The notes: generated by a model from the letters alone, not told the origin. A stretch of DNA of 64,000 nucleotides from Miltoncostaea sp963823515 (GCA_963823515.1 CAWGMB010000008.1:1-64000); one strand, 5' to 3'; shown: positions 46,346-55,858, counted from the first letter of the stretch. Numbers and translations are program-made.

Positions 46346-46563
46346 GCCATGTGCCCCGGCGCGGGGCGAGCCGCCCGGGGCGTGGCCCACGCGGAGAAGG
46401 GAATCCCCGCCGGACTGCGACACCCTACGCGTGCGGGGACGCGGACGATGCCTCCGCTTTCGCCCCCCTTCGGCGTTTCTGGCGAAATGTCACTGCCCGA
46501 AGGTGCGGAACTGGTCAATACCTCCCACGTCAACCGGCGGTTCGCCCGGCACACTCCCCCGGC

Positions 46564-46740
46564 ATGTCCACTTCGATCCAAACGTCACGAACGGACGCCG
46601 CCCCCGCGGCCCCGGCGGATGGCCGCGCCGACGAGGCGACGTGGGGCGGCCGGTGGCTCCTCATCGGCTGGGGGGTCATGGTCGTTCTCTGCCTCGCCTT
46701 CTGGGTCGGCGTGGTCAGCCTGCTGGTCGCCGTCACCTAG
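46564..46740 (+). CDS. Small single-TM protein
   Basis: The 58-residue protein has a polar Ala/Asp-rich N-terminus and one C-terminal TM helix (WLLIGWGVMVVLCLAFWVGV). No family recognised. A strong hairpin follows 23 nt after the stop, which supports it as a transcribed unit. Confidence 0.5.
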   Translation: MSTSIQTSRTDAAPAAPADGRADEATWGGRWLLIGWGVMVVLCLAFWVGVVSLLVAVT

Positions 46741-46763
46741 ACGCTCCATCGGGGTCAGGCTGA

Positions 46764-46782
46764 GCCCCCGCCCCGCGGGGGC
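46764..46782 (+). terminator. Strong hairpin terminator
   Basis: A perfect 8-bp stem, GCCCCCGC (46764-46771) with GCGGGGGC (46775-46782), has a 3-nt loop. No T-tract. It separates the small membrane protein gene from the PPDK-like gene. Confidence 0.6.
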
Positions 46783-46925
46783 GGCTACGGGAATGCCGCG
46801 CGCGCCCTGCGGGCGCCCCCGATTGCCCGCGACGGCGGCTCGGAGAGCATCGGACTCCCGGTTCTCCTCCCTGTCGAGCACGTCGCGCGAGCAACCGATC
46901 TCCGACGCAGAGGGCCGGGCTTCCG

Positions 46926-49900
46926 GTGGATGCGGCGAGGAGGTTCCACGTGGCGAGGCCCGCAGGCGGAGCGGCCGATGCGCTGAGCGTGAACCTGGCC
47001 CAGACCGCCGTCGAGGTGGTCATCCCCGGCGAGCACGCCGTCCTGCTGGAGATCACGGAGGGGTGGACGGGCCTCCACCGGGCGACCCAGGAGTTGCTGC
47101 GCGAGATCCACCACCGCTACGTCGGCTGGAGCCAGGCGCTCGCCGACCTGCACCGCCAGGCTGCCGGCGACCTGCACGTCTACAACCGCGACGCGCGCGG
47201 TGCTCGGGCAATGGCCGTGTTCTGCGACCTCTACGCCAAGGTCGTCGAGGAGTCGGGCGACCCGGACGTGAGCGCCGACGCGGTGCGCTCCCTGCTCGGC
47301 TACCTGGAGTTGATCGCGACCCGCTCCGGCGAGCACCTGGAGCGGAACCTCCCCGTCGTGCGCGAGGCGCTCCAGCGACTCAGGGCCTCCTTCGCGGTCT
47401 CGCCCGAGCTCGAGGCGACCGCATCTCCGCGGCTGAAGCGCCTTGTCGCGGGCCTCGCCGCAGCGCCGCCCGTGGCCGACGGCGCGCTCGGCGACGCGCT
47501 CGCGATGCTCGCCCACAGCCTGAGCGCGGCGTGCGAGCGCTGGACGGCGGGCGAGGATCCGGCCGACTGGTACCGGGCGGTGGCGCCTGCCGACGCCGAG
47601 CCCCCGGCGGTCGTCGACGGCATCTCGCACGACCATCTGCACAGCCGGGCGCGGGAGATCTCGGCCCTGATCGGCGACCCCGAGGGCCTGAGGGCTCACG
47701 TGGATGCGCTCCTCGCGGCGCCCGACGACGCCGAGATCGCGCGCGGCTACGTCGACGCCGCGCGCGTCTTCACCCGGCGCTCCGACGACGCGGGGGGCCT
47801 GCTCGACCGCATCCACTGGCTGCTGCGGGTGCTGGCCCGGCACGAGCTGGACCCGGTGCACGCGACCGCGCTGCGCGACGTCGGCCGGTGCTGCGAGCGC
47901 CTCCTGGAGGAACCGGCCGGGCGCGAGGACCTGGTGCGCGAGGTCTTCGGCCTGCTGCGCACCGCCGACCTACCGCCGACGCGAGCGCTGACCGACCTCG
48001 TCTCGCGGCTGGGCTGCGCGGCGATGGAGAGCGGCGACCCCGGGCTCGCGGCGACGCTGACCGACGAGATGCTCGGCCTGGAGTTCGCCCACCCGGACTT
48101 CTCGGGCTTCACCTCCGAGTGGGGGGTGCGCGTCAACCCGGCGCACCTGCGCGACATCCGGGCCTACCTGGCCATCATCGGCACCAACCCGGCCCTCGCC
48201 GGGCGCCTGGTGGCCTCGCTGGTGGCGCACCTGCGCACGGGGGGCGTGTTCATCGCCGACACCGACCTCTTCCAACGCGACGTCTCGGCCCTCCTGGGCC
48301 GCGAGATCCGCCCGGTCTTCCTCGAGATCAAGCAGCTGCTGCGGGTCTTCCCGGTCTACTTCCGGGAGATCGGGGCGGAGGGGCGCCTGCGCGAGACCTC
48401 GACCCGGCTGGACGAGATCGACCACCGCCAGGACCCGCTCTGCCACTTCCTGCGCAAGCAGAGCCACGTGGAGTGCAATCCGCGGCTGATCACCTTCGCC
48501 GACGAGATCCTGCGCTTCTGGGCCACGGGCGACCTCACCGTGCTGCGCGCCTACGTCCCGGCCCAGGACCTCGCGCGGCTCGCCGACGGCAGCGCCCGCC
48601 TGCGGGCGCTGCGCGAAGACACCGCAGCCCTCGTCGCCGGGGCGGGGGGTGTCGAGGAGATGCTCCTGCTCGAGCCCGGCGCGGTCCCCCCGCTGCTGGA
48701 GCGCCTCCCCGAGGGCGACCCGCTCGCGCGGGAGAAGATCGCCCTGATCTTCCAGGTGCGCGAGGAGCTGCGGCGCAAGTACGCCCTCGACCACTCCGAC
48801 GTGATCGGCCGCTTGAGGGACTTCCTGCGCCTCGACGGCCGTGTGGTGCGCGAGCTCGACGCCGCCCTCGCGCGCGACGACTCCGAGGCGGCCCTCGACC
48901 TGACGCTGCGCCTGCTCGAGGAGCTGCAGGCGATCGTGATGCGCCCCGGGGAGACCGCGGTGATGGAGGACATCTACCTCAAGCGCCACATCGCCGCGGG
49001 GATCCCCAGCATGTACGGCTCGTACCGCGAGGAGCGGTTCGAGGCGGTGGGACTCACCTTCCGGCTGGAGTCGTTGGCGACCGCCCTCTTCGAGCGCGTC
49101 ATCGACGATGAGGATCTGGGGGACATCGACCGCTCGAGGCTGGCCGACGTCTCCGGCTGGATCCATCAGCTTCAGCGGGCCCTGCGGATCGACGGCTACC
49201 GCGCCCAGGGGCTCGCGCACTGCCTGGCCATGCTCGACGAGGGCCTGCAGGATCCCGAGACCTCGCCCGATCAGTTCCTCAACGTCATGCAGATGATGTC
49301 GCGCAACATCGAGACCTCGATCCGCGCCCGCATCCTCGACGCCTACGACGAGCCGGTCGACCGCGCCCTGCGGCAGATGATCGCCCGCGGCCTGGTCGCG
49401 GAGGCCACCTCCGAGGACGAGACCGTGCTCCGCCTCTCCGAGGCATTCCTGCGCGACCTGATCGCCGAGAGCTTCGGGTTGCAGCGGCTCGACGTCCTGA
49501 TCGGCCGCGTGCTGCACGCGCTCGGCGAGCGGGTGCGTGCGACGCCGCGCACGCGGGTGCCGCACCGGGCCGTGGAGCCCGCGCGGAGCGTGCTCACCCT
49601 CGGCGGACCCGGCGCGCGCGCGGGGGGGATCGTCTCGCTCGGCAACAAGGCCTTCATGCTCAGCCGCCTGATCGACATGGGCTTCCGCGTGCCGGCAGGG
49701 TTCGTCCTCTCGACCGACCTCTGCCCGCGCCCGGGCGACGCGACGGTGCCCTTGCGCGACCGTGGCGGCGTGCTGGGTCGCATCCGCGCCGAGGTGGAGC
49801 GGATCGAGCTCTCCACCGGGACGCGCCTGGGCGACCCCGAGCGGCCGCTCCTGTTGTCGGTGCGCGGCGGCGCCCCGGTGAGCATGCCGGGCATGCTCGA

Positions 49901-51122
49901 GACCTTTCTCAACGTGGGCATCAACTCCGGCACCGCCGAGGCGCTCGCCGCCTCACCCGGCCGCGCGTGGGCCGCCTGGGACGCCTACCGCAGGCTCCTC
50001 CAGTTCTGGGGCATGAGTCACGGCATGGAGCGCAACCGCTTCGACGAGCTGATGCGCGCGGCCAAGGCCCGCCGCGGGGTGGCGAAGAAGGCCCAGTTCG
50101 ACGCCGGCCAGATGTCCGCGCTGGCCATGGAGTACCGCTCGCTCCTGCACGCCGGTGGGCTCCACCTCGTCGATGATCCCTGGGAGCAGCTGCTCGCGTG
50201 CATCGAGCGCGTCCACGCCTCGTGGTGGGCGGAGGGTCCGCGCCTCTACCGGCGTGAGCTGCGCATCTCCGACGACTGGGGCACGGCGGTGATCGTGCAG
50301 GCGATGGTCTTCGGCAACCTGGGCCGGCGCTCGGGCACCGGCGTGATGCACACCCGCGCTCCGGACCGCGAGCCCGACGTGGTGGAGCCGCACGGCGACT
50401 TCGTCATCCAGGGCCAGGGAGACGACGTCGTGGCCGGCGTGGTGGAGACCTTCCCCATCAGCGAGCGCCAGCGCCTGTCGGAGCCCGGGGGTGGGTCGGT
50501 GTCGCTGGAGCGGGACTTCCCGGAGATCCACGCCGCGCTCAGCGAGGCCGCTCACCTCCTGGTGGATGAACACGGCATGAACCACCAGGAGGTGGAGTTC
50601 ACGTTCGAGGGCGAGGGCCGCGGCGACCTCTACCTGCTGCAGACCCGCGACGTGGTCGTCGCGCCCACCTCGCTCGTGGTCGCGTTCGTCCCCGGCGAGG
50701 AGCTCGAGGCCGCCCGGCTGGCCACGGGCATCGGGGTGGGGGGGAGCGCCCTGAGCGGCCGCGTGGCGCACGCGGCGGTCGATGTCGAGCGGCTGCGCGA
50801 GGAGTTCCCGGGGGAGCCCATCATCCTGCTGCGACCCGACACCGTCCCCGACGACATCCCGATCGTGCTGGAGGTCGACGGCCTGCTGACCGCCGTCGGC
50901 GGCGCCACCAGCCACGCCGCGGTGGCCGCGAAGCGCCTCGGAAAGACCTGCGTCGTCGGCACCCGCGCGTTGACCGTGGACGAGCGCGCCTCGCGCTCGA
51001 GCATCGGGGGCCGCGAGGTCGTGACCGGCGACCTGCTCTCCATCAGCGGGATCGACGGGGGCGTCTACCTCGGCGCCCACCCGGTGGCGGAGCTGCGCGT
51101 GCGCGGCAGGGCGCAGGAGTGA
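46926..51122 (+). CDS. Giant PPDK-like phosphotransfer protein without a PEP/pyruvate barrel
   Basis: The product has 1398 residues. The C-terminal ~500 match pyruvate phosphate dikinase: ATP-grasp start SLGNKAFMLSRLIDMGFRVP (from about residue 900), SVRGGAPVSMPGMLETFLN (about 978-996), NRFDELM, RSGTGVMHTRAPDRE, EVEFTFEGEGRGDLYLLQTR, and the swivelling phosphohistidine domain GGATSHAAVAAKRLGKTCVV with His1330 as the likely phosphorylated residue. The PEP/pyruvate TIM barrel that should follow is absent. The first ~890 residues are helical with no domain I recognise. It may move phosphate from ATP to an unknown acceptor. GTG 46926 or GTG 46950 could be the start. A GAPDH-like gene follows 28 nt later. 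Confidence 0.85.
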   Translation: MDAARRFHVARPAGGAADALSVNLAQTAVEVVIPGEHAVLLEITEGWTGLHRATQELLREIHHRYVGWSQALADLHRQAAGDLHVYNRDARGARAMAVFCDLYAKVVEESGDPDVSADAVRSLLGYLELIATRSGEHLERNLPVVREALQRLRASFAVSPELEATASPRLKRLVAGLAAAPPVADGALGDALAMLAHSLSAACERWTAGEDPADWYRAVAPADAEPPAVVDGISHDHLHSRAREISALIGDPEGLRAHVDALLAAPDDAEIARGYVDAARVFTRRSDDAGGLLDRIHWLLRVLARHELDPVHATALRDVGRCCERLLEEPAGREDLVREVFGLLRTADLPPTRALTDLVSRLGCAAMESGDPGLAATLTDEMLGLEFAHPDFSGFTSEWGVRVNPAHLRDIRAYLAIIGTNPALAGRLVASLVAHLRTGGVFIADTDLFQRDVSALLGREIRPVFLEIKQLLRVFPVYFREIGAEGRLRETSTRLDEIDHRQDPLCHFLRKQSHVECNPRLITFADEILRFWATGDLTVLRAYVPAQDLARLADGSARLRALREDTAALVAGAGGVEEMLLLEPGAVPPLLERLPEGDPLAREKIALIFQVREELRRKYALDHSDVIGRLRDFLRLDGRVVRELDAALARDDSEAALDLTLRLLEELQAIVMRPGETAVMEDIYLKRHIAAGIPSMYGSYREERFEAVGLTFRLESLATALFERVIDDEDLGDIDRSRLADVSGWIHQLQRALRIDGYRAQGLAHCLAMLDEGLQDPETSPDQFLNVMQMMSRNIETSIRARILDAYDEPVDRALRQMIARGLVAEATSEDETVLRLSEAFLRDLIAESFGLQRLDVLIGRVLHALGERVRATPRTRVPHRAVEPARSVLTLGGPGARAGGIVSLGNKAFMLSRLIDMGFRVPAGFVLSTDLCPRPGDATVPLRDRGGVLGRIRAEVERIELSTGTRLGDPERPLLLSVRGGAPVSMPGMLETFLNVGINSGTAEALAASPGRAWAAWDAYRRLLQFWGMSHGMERNRFDELMRAAKARRGVAKKAQFDAGQMSALAMEYRSLLHAGGLHLVDDPWEQLLACIERVHASWWAEGPRLYRRELRISDDWGTAVIVQAMVFGNLGRRSGTGVMHTRAPDREPDVVEPHGDFVIQGQGDDVVAGVVETFPISERQRLSEPGGGSVSLERDFPEIHAALSEAAHLLVDEHGMNHQEVEFTFEGEGRGDLYLLQTRDVVVAPTSLVVAFVPGEELEAARLATGIGVGGSALSGRVAHAAVDVERLREEFPGEPIILLRPDTVPDDIPIVLEVDGLLTAVGGATSHAAVAAKRLGKTCVVGTRALTVDERASRSSIGGREVVTGDLLSISGIDGGVYLGAHPVAELRVRGRAQE

Positions 51123-51150
51123 CCAACCAGAGCGGAGGGGTACCGACCGG

Positions 51151-52404
51151 ATGAGCGACCATCTCGACGCCGAGGCCCTGGGGATCAACGGGCTCGGCCG
51201 CATCGGCAAGCTGACCCTCTGGCACCACGTGGCCCGCCGGCACTTCCCGCGGCTCGCGGTCAACCTCGGCCGCGACGTCGGGAAGTCTCTCGAGGCGGTC
51301 TGCGGGGCCATCGAGAACGACTCCACCTACGGCGGCATCCACCGCTTCCTGGGCGGCGTGGGCGCGCCGCGGTGCGTGAGCATCGTCGACCGCGAGCGCC
51401 GCGTGCTCGACGTGGCCGGCACCCCGGTCACCATCCTCCAGGAGTCCCGGAACCCCCGCGACATCGACTGGAGCGGCAACCGGGTGCGGGTGGTGGTGGA
51501 CACCACCGGTGCGTTCGACGACCCGACCCGCTCGGTGGACGCGCCCGGCGGCGCGCTGCGCGGCCATCTGGCCGGCGGCGCCGAGAAGGTCGTCCACAGC
51601 GCCGCCTTCAAGGTCCGCGCCAAGGGCCGCACGCTGCCCGAGGACGCGGTGACCCTGATCCACGGCATCAACCACGTCGCTTTCGATCCGCGCCGTCACG
51701 CCCTGGTGTCGGCGGCCTCGTGCACCACGACGGCCCTCGCGCACATGATCAAGCCGCTCCTCGATCGCTTCGGGGCCGACAGCGTGATGACCGCGTCGAT
51801 GAGCACGGTCCACGCGGTCACCAACACGCAGAGCGTCCTCGACGCCGTGCCCGGCGCCGGGGCGTCGGACCTGCGCCGCAGCCGCAGCGCGCTCAACAGC
51901 ATCATCCTCACCTCGACCAACGCCGCCCGGACGCTGGAGCAGGTGATCCCGGACATCGGCTCGATCGGATTCATGGCCGACTCGGTGCGGGTGCCGATCC
52001 CGACCGTCTCGCTGATCATCCTGAACATCACCTTCCAGACCCGCCTGCGCGAAAGCGGGGAGAGCGCGATCACCCGCGACGTGCTGAACGCCGTCTTCGC
52101 CGAGGAGGCCGAGGCCCGCGGGCTGCTGGTGTACAGCGAGGAGCAGAACGTCCCGGCCGACGTCTCGGGCATGCGGGCGACGGTCGTGATCGAGGGCGTC
52201 GAGACGCACACGCGCACCGGCTTCGTCCGGGTGGACCTCTCGTCCGTCCCCGGCCTTCCCGCGGCCGTGCTCCATGGTCTGCCGACGCCGCTGCTCGAGG
52301 TGCCGGTGACGCACGCCAAGGTCTTCGGCTGGTACGACAACGAGTACGGCAGCTACACCAATGCTCTGGGCGACCTCACGGTCCACGTGCACCAGAGCCT
52401 CTGA
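51151..52404 (+). CDS. Divergent glyceraldehyde-3-phosphate dehydrogenase-like protein
   Basis: The 417-residue protein has the GAPDH Rossmann start (GINGLGRIGKLTLWHHVARR), VRVVVDTTGAF, the catalytic Cys191 in SAASCTTTALAHMIK, His221 in STVHAVTNTQ, and the C-terminal HAKVFGWYDNEYGSYTNALG. It is about 80 residues longer than usual GAPDH, with an expanded N-terminal domain (AVNLGRDVGKSLEAVCGAIE). Substrate and cofactor may differ from the glycolytic enzyme. GGAGGGG lies about 10 nt before ATG 51151, and it forms one operon with the PPDK-like gene. Confidence 0.88.
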   Translation: MSDHLDAEALGINGLGRIGKLTLWHHVARRHFPRLAVNLGRDVGKSLEAVCGAIENDSTYGGIHRFLGGVGAPRCVSIVDRERRVLDVAGTPVTILQESRNPRDIDWSGNRVRVVVDTTGAFDDPTRSVDAPGGALRGHLAGGAEKVVHSAAFKVRAKGRTLPEDAVTLIHGINHVAFDPRRHALVSAASCTTTALAHMIKPLLDRFGADSVMTASMSTVHAVTNTQSVLDAVPGAGASDLRRSRSALNSIILTSTNAARTLEQVIPDIGSIGFMADSVRVPIPTVSLIILNITFQTRLRESGESAITRDVLNAVFAEEAEARGLLVYSEEQNVPADVSGMRATVVIEGVETHTRTGFVRVDLSSVPGLPAAVLHGLPTPLLEVPVTHAKVFGWYDNEYGSYTNALGDLTVHVHQSL

Positions 52405-52451
52405 CCGGGGGGCACGTGGCAGCCGGCGCGGCGGGCGGCGGGCGGCGTCGC

Positions 52452-52457
52452 TAGCCT
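52452..52457 (+). promoter_or_regulatory. -10 box TAGCCT, leaderless type
   Basis: TAGCCT ends 6 nt before GTG 52464, the same box and spacing as at comEA. Confidence 0.6.
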
Positions 52458-52463
52458 GGAGCG

Positions 52464-52838
52464 GTGCGCACGGCCCCCTTCTTCATGATCGACGCGGCCC
52501 TGGTCGTGGGCTTCGCCGCCCTCGGGCGCCGCAGCCACGAGGAGGGCACCGCTCTCACGGGGGTGCTGGAGGTGGCCGCGCCCTTCCTGATCGCCCTGGC
52601 CGCCGGGTGGCTGCTGGCGCGGGCGTGGCGGGCCCCCGTATCGGCCCGCGTCGGGGCGATCGTCTGGGCCTCGGCGGTGGTCGGCGGGCTGGCGCTTCGG
52701 AGCCTGGTGTTCGACCGTGGCGTCGCGCCGTCGTTCATGATCGTCGCCGCGCTGACGCTGGGCGTGCTCCTGTGCGGCTGGCGGGCGGCGGTGCGGCTCA
52801 CGCCGGCTCGCCGCCTCATCCCGCCGCCCGCCCGCTAG
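52464..52838 (+). CDS. DUF3054-type membrane protein
   Basis: The 124-residue protein has four TM segments and the DUF3054 features MIDAALVVGFAALGRRSHEE, AGWLLARAWRAP and LRSLVFDRGVAPSFMIVAAL. The function of the family is unknown. It is monocistronic from a leaderless promoter. Confidence 0.8.
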   Translation: MRTAPFFMIDAALVVGFAALGRRSHEEGTALTGVLEVAAPFLIALAAGWLLARAWRAPVSARVGAIVWASAVVGGLALRSLVFDRGVAPSFMIVAALTLGVLLCGWRAAVRLTPARRLIPPPAR

Positions 52839-52938
52839 GTGTCATGAGCCGGACGTTCGCGTGCGGCTCCGAGCGAATCCCCCGCCCGGAGAGGGCGGCG
52901 ATACCGGGTCGGCGGCGCGGGGCGGGTCGCCCTGCGGA

Positions 52939-53490
52939 TCAGGCGGGTGCGGGGCCCCCGGCGCGCCGCGCCGTGCGTGAGCGGTCGACCGGAGCGCCGG
53001 CCTCGGCGGCCATCGCGTCGATCAGGACCGCGGTGTCGACCGCGGCCGGTGTGTCGGCGTCGGTTGCGCCGTCGGCGACGAACCAGGCCTCGCGGGCGAA
53101 GTAGGCGAGCCGGGCGGCGGCGTCGGGCCGGCCGACGGCCTCGCGGGCCTGGGTCTCGAGGTAGTCCAGGATCTCCCGGCACTCCTTGCTCGCCCAGCCG
53201 CCCCCGCCGCGGGGATCCTGCTTGCGGCCGATGATCCACCACATCACCGCGAGGAGGGGCACCTTGATGAAGATCAGCGCCGCCGCGACCCAGATGGCGA
53301 GGGTGCCCGGGCTCCCGGCGTCGGCGGCCAGCAGGGCGGCGTAGGTGCCGACGCCGATGATCGCCACCGCCCCCATCACGAGGCCCAACAGGAGGCCGAG
53401 CCGCAACTCGCCGTCGCGATCCGAGAACGCCAGCGCGAAGAGAGAGCGGCGGGGCTCGGATGCTCTGCGCGGGGGTCTCCACGAGCCCAC
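52939..53490 (-). CDS. Two-TM hypothetical membrane protein
   Basis: From GTG 53490 the product is 183 residues. It has two TM segments (LGLLLGLVMGAVAIIGVGTY and LAIWVAAALIFIKVPLLAVM) and a soluble C-terminal region with helical YLETQAREAVGRPDAAARLA. No family recognised. The frame is open further upstream, but that part is opposite the leader of the next gene and looks non-coding. Confidence 0.6.
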   Translation of the reverse strand: MGSWRPPRRASEPRRSLFALAFSDRDGELRLGLLLGLVMGAVAIIGVGTYAALLAADAGSPGTLAIWVAAALIFIKVPLLAVMWWIIGRKQDPRGGGGWASKECREILDYLETQAREAVGRPDAAARLAYFAREAWFVADGATDADTPAAVDTAVLIDAMAAEAGAPVDRSRTARRAGGPAPA

Positions 53491-53587
53491 GCTAGCAACC
53501 TTCGGCAGCCTCGCGTCCATCGGGTGGTGCCGGTCTCGCCCGATGGGTAGTTGCCCCCAGGATCGCCCGCCGATAGACAAGGACTCG

Positions 53588-54835
53588 ATGCGATCCCGCT
53601 CCACGGGCCGCGGCCATGCTCGACCGCTCCCGCTGCTCCTCGCCCTCGCCGCAGCGCTCGGTCTCCCGGCCGGCGCGCAGGCCGGGCCGCTCGCCCGCTC
53701 GCTCGACCATCTCGCGGCGCGCCAGGATCCCGTGGGGGGCGGCTTCGCCGTCGGACCGGGGACCGACGCCAACTACACCCAGTGGGCGGGCCTGGCCGTG
53801 TCCGCGGCGGGGGAGGACACCCGGGGCTGGCAGAGGGGGCGCCGGTCCCTGAGAACGGCCCTCCGCCGGCCGCTGGTGGGCGGCACCCTCATCGAGGCGG
53901 AGCGCACCGCCGTGGCGATGGCGGCCGCCGGGATCGACCCGCGGATGGCCAGCGGCCGCAACCTCGTGCGCGAGGTGCTCCGGGCGCAGAGCACCAACGG
54001 GCTGATCGGCCCGGATTCCGCCACCACCGCATGGGGCGTCCTCGCCCTGCGGGCGGGGGGGCTGAAACCGGGGTCGCGCGCGACGCGCGACGCCGCGGCG
54101 GCGCTCGTGCGCATCCAGCGCCCCGACGGGGGCTGGGCCCTCACGGCGGCCGAGCCGCGCTCGGGCCCCAACACCACCGCGGCCGCCATCCAGGCCCTGG
54201 TGGCGGCCGGTCGCGATCCGGAGACCTCGCCCGCCCTGCGTCGCGCGCGGCTCTTCCTGCTCTCCGCGCAGAACGCCGACGGCGGCTTCCCCCCCGTGGT
54301 CGGCGGCACGAGCGCAGCCCTCACCACCGCCTGGGTCGCGATCTCGATCCGCGCCCTCGGCGACCGGCCGAGCCGGCTGCCCTGGGACCGCTCGGGCGGC
54401 CCCCTCGCCTTCCTGCGGTCCCTCCAGCTCCCCGACGGAGGCGTCCGCAACGCGACGGAGTCGCCGCGCTCGTCGGTCTGGGCCACGAGCCAGGCGGCGC
54501 TCGCCTTCTCCGGCAAGTACCTGCCCCAGCGCCGGCGCCTCGCGCGGCCCGTGCCCCTGCGGGCCCCGCGCGTCGTCGCGAGGGGGGCGCTCAAGGGCGG
54601 GCGCCTGCTGGTGCGCTACCGCGACGACGCAGGCGGGACCGGCGTCGACCCCCACGCCGTGCGCGTGCGCGTGCGCGGGCGGGACGTCACGCGGCGCGCC
54701 GTCGTGACCCCGTACCATCTGCTGCTGCCGCGCGGGCTCGTGCCCCCTGGCCGGTCGGTCATCCGCCTTGGGCTGGCCGATCGCGCGGGCAACGACCGCG
54801 CGGTGCGGTGGAAGGTGGACCAGCCCGGTCGTTAA
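53588..54835 (+). CDS. Secreted prenyltransferase/squalene-oxidase-repeat protein
   Basis: The 415-residue protein has a signal peptide (PLLLALAAALGLPAGAQAGP) and an alpha-alpha barrel made of repeats of the squalene-cyclase/prenyltransferase type: HLAARQDPVGGGFAVG, RIQRPDGGWALTA, SAQNADGGFPPVVGG and SLQLPDGGVRN. It ends in a beta-rich domain (GGRLLVRYRDDAGGTGVDPH onward). The acidic DXDD catalytic motif of true cyclases is not seen, so it is probably not an enzyme of terpene synthesis. A binding or wall role is possible. Confidence 0.75.
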   Translation: MRSRSTGRGHARPLPLLLALAAALGLPAGAQAGPLARSLDHLAARQDPVGGGFAVGPGTDANYTQWAGLAVSAAGEDTRGWQRGRRSLRTALRRPLVGGTLIEAERTAVAMAAAGIDPRMASGRNLVREVLRAQSTNGLIGPDSATTAWGVLALRAGGLKPGSRATRDAAAALVRIQRPDGGWALTAAEPRSGPNTTAAAIQALVAAGRDPETSPALRRARLFLLSAQNADGGFPPVVGGTSAALTTAWVAISIRALGDRPSRLPWDRSGGPLAFLRSLQLPDGGVRNATESPRSSVWATSQAALAFSGKYLPQRRRLARPVPLRAPRVVARGALKGGRLLVRYRDDAGGTGVDPHAVRVRVRGRDVTRRAVVTPYHLLLPRGLVPPGRSVIRLGLADRAGNDRAVRWKVDQPGR

Positions 54836-54918
54836 CGGGCGAACGAGCTTGCGGGGGCCGCGGGCCTTTGCCACACTCGTCGTGGTTCACCGTCGCCCAC
54901 CGCACCGAGAGGTCGCAC

Positions 54919-55239
54919 ATGGTCACGCTCACTCAGGAGGCCAAGGACAGACTGCGGACACTCCTCGCCGCCGAGGACGCCGACGGCGCCGGGCTGCGTG
55001 TCCAGGTCGTGCCGGGCGGTTGCTCCGGCTTCGAGTACGACCTCTCGCTGGCCGCCCCCGCCGAGGGCGACGAGATCGTCGAGGGCGACGGGGTGAGGGT
55101 CATCATCGACCGCTACAGCGTGCCCTACCTCCTCGGCGTCGAGCTCGACTACGAGGAGGGCTTCCAGGGGGCGGGGTTCCTCATCAACAACCCCAACGCC
55201 TCCGCGTCCTGCGGCTGCGGGAAGAGCTTCCAGGCCTAG
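54919..55239 (+). CDS. Iron-sulfur cluster insertion protein (HesB/IscA/ErpA family)
   Basis: The 106-residue A-type carrier has the three conserved Cys (GGCSGFEYDL and ASCGCGKSFQA), LTQEAKDRLRTLLA at the N-terminus and FLINNPNAS. It passes Fe-S clusters to target proteins. Which A-type carrier it is (ErpA or IscA) cannot be set from sequence alone. GAGAGG lies 6-7 nt upstream of the ATG. Confidence 0.93.
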   Translation: MVTLTQEAKDRLRTLLAAEDADGAGLRVQVVPGGCSGFEYDLSLAAPAEGDEIVEGDGVRVIIDRYSVPYLLGVELDYEEGFQGAGFLINNPNASASCGCGKSFQA

Positions 55240-55296
55240 ACGGCCCTCCGGGATGGCGAGCGCGGCCATCCCCGCCCTTTGATCCGAAGCTCCTCA

Positions 55297-55317
55297 GGCG
55301 CCCCGGTGCGGGGCGCC
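55297..55317. terminator. Bidirectional hairpin terminator
   Basis: A perfect 8-bp stem, GGCGCCCC (55297-55304) with GGGGCGCC (55310-55317), lies between two convergent genes. Confidence 0.65.
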
Positions 55318-55333
55318 GCTCGCCCCGCGGCGG

Positions 55334-55858
55334 CTACGAGCCGTAGTCGGCGGTGACGAAGGTCACTGAACAGCTCGAGCCGACCGCGACGCCGGCGCCG
55401 GTCCAGCGGAACGCCGGGTTGAGCAGGTTGGCGCGGTGGCCGGGGCTCTTGAGCCACATCCGGACCGTGCGCGCCGCGACGTTCCGGCCGCAGCCGGGCA
55501 CCATGGCGAGGTTCTCGCCGAGGCTGCGCCTGCGCGGGTAGCCGGCGGCGATCAGGCGGGTCCAGAAGGGCGAGCCGTCGGCCCCGGCGTGGTCGAGCGT
55601 GCCGATGCGCCGTAGGTAGCGGCTCTGGCCGCGGGCTGGACGCCGGAGGGTCCTGATCGACCTCAGCGGCCGCAGGCCGCGCTGGACGCGCGCGCGGTTC
55701 ATCGCGGAGAGCAGGGCCGACTCGATGCGCGGGGGGGGCGCGGGAGAGGCCGACGAGGCCTGGCGTGGCGCTGCCGCCGTGGCGGGCCCCGTTGCGACCA
55801 CCCCGCCGAGGGCGATCGCGGCGGCCGTCATGGCCAGCGCTGATCTGCATCCGTGCAT
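55334..55858 (-). CDS. Secreted CAP-domain (SCP/PR1-like) protein
   Basis: The 174-residue protein has a signal peptide (ALAMTAAAIALGGVVATGPA) and a CAP domain: ALLSAMNRARVQRGLRPLRS, LDHAGADGSPFWTRLIAAGY, SLGENLAMVPG, VRMWLKSPGHRANLLNPAFR, WTGAGVAVG. Bacterial CAP proteins are extracellular and mostly of unknown function. A purine-rich AAGGGGGTGG precedes its ATG. Confidence 0.9.
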   Translation of the reverse strand: MHGCRSALAMTAAAIALGGVVATGPATAAAPRQASSASPAPPPRIESALLSAMNRARVQRGLRPLRSIRTLRRPARGQSRYLRRIGTLDHAGADGSPFWTRLIAAGYPRRRSLGENLAMVPGCGRNVAARTVRMWLKSPGHRANLLNPAFRWTGAGVAVGSSCSVTFVTADYGS

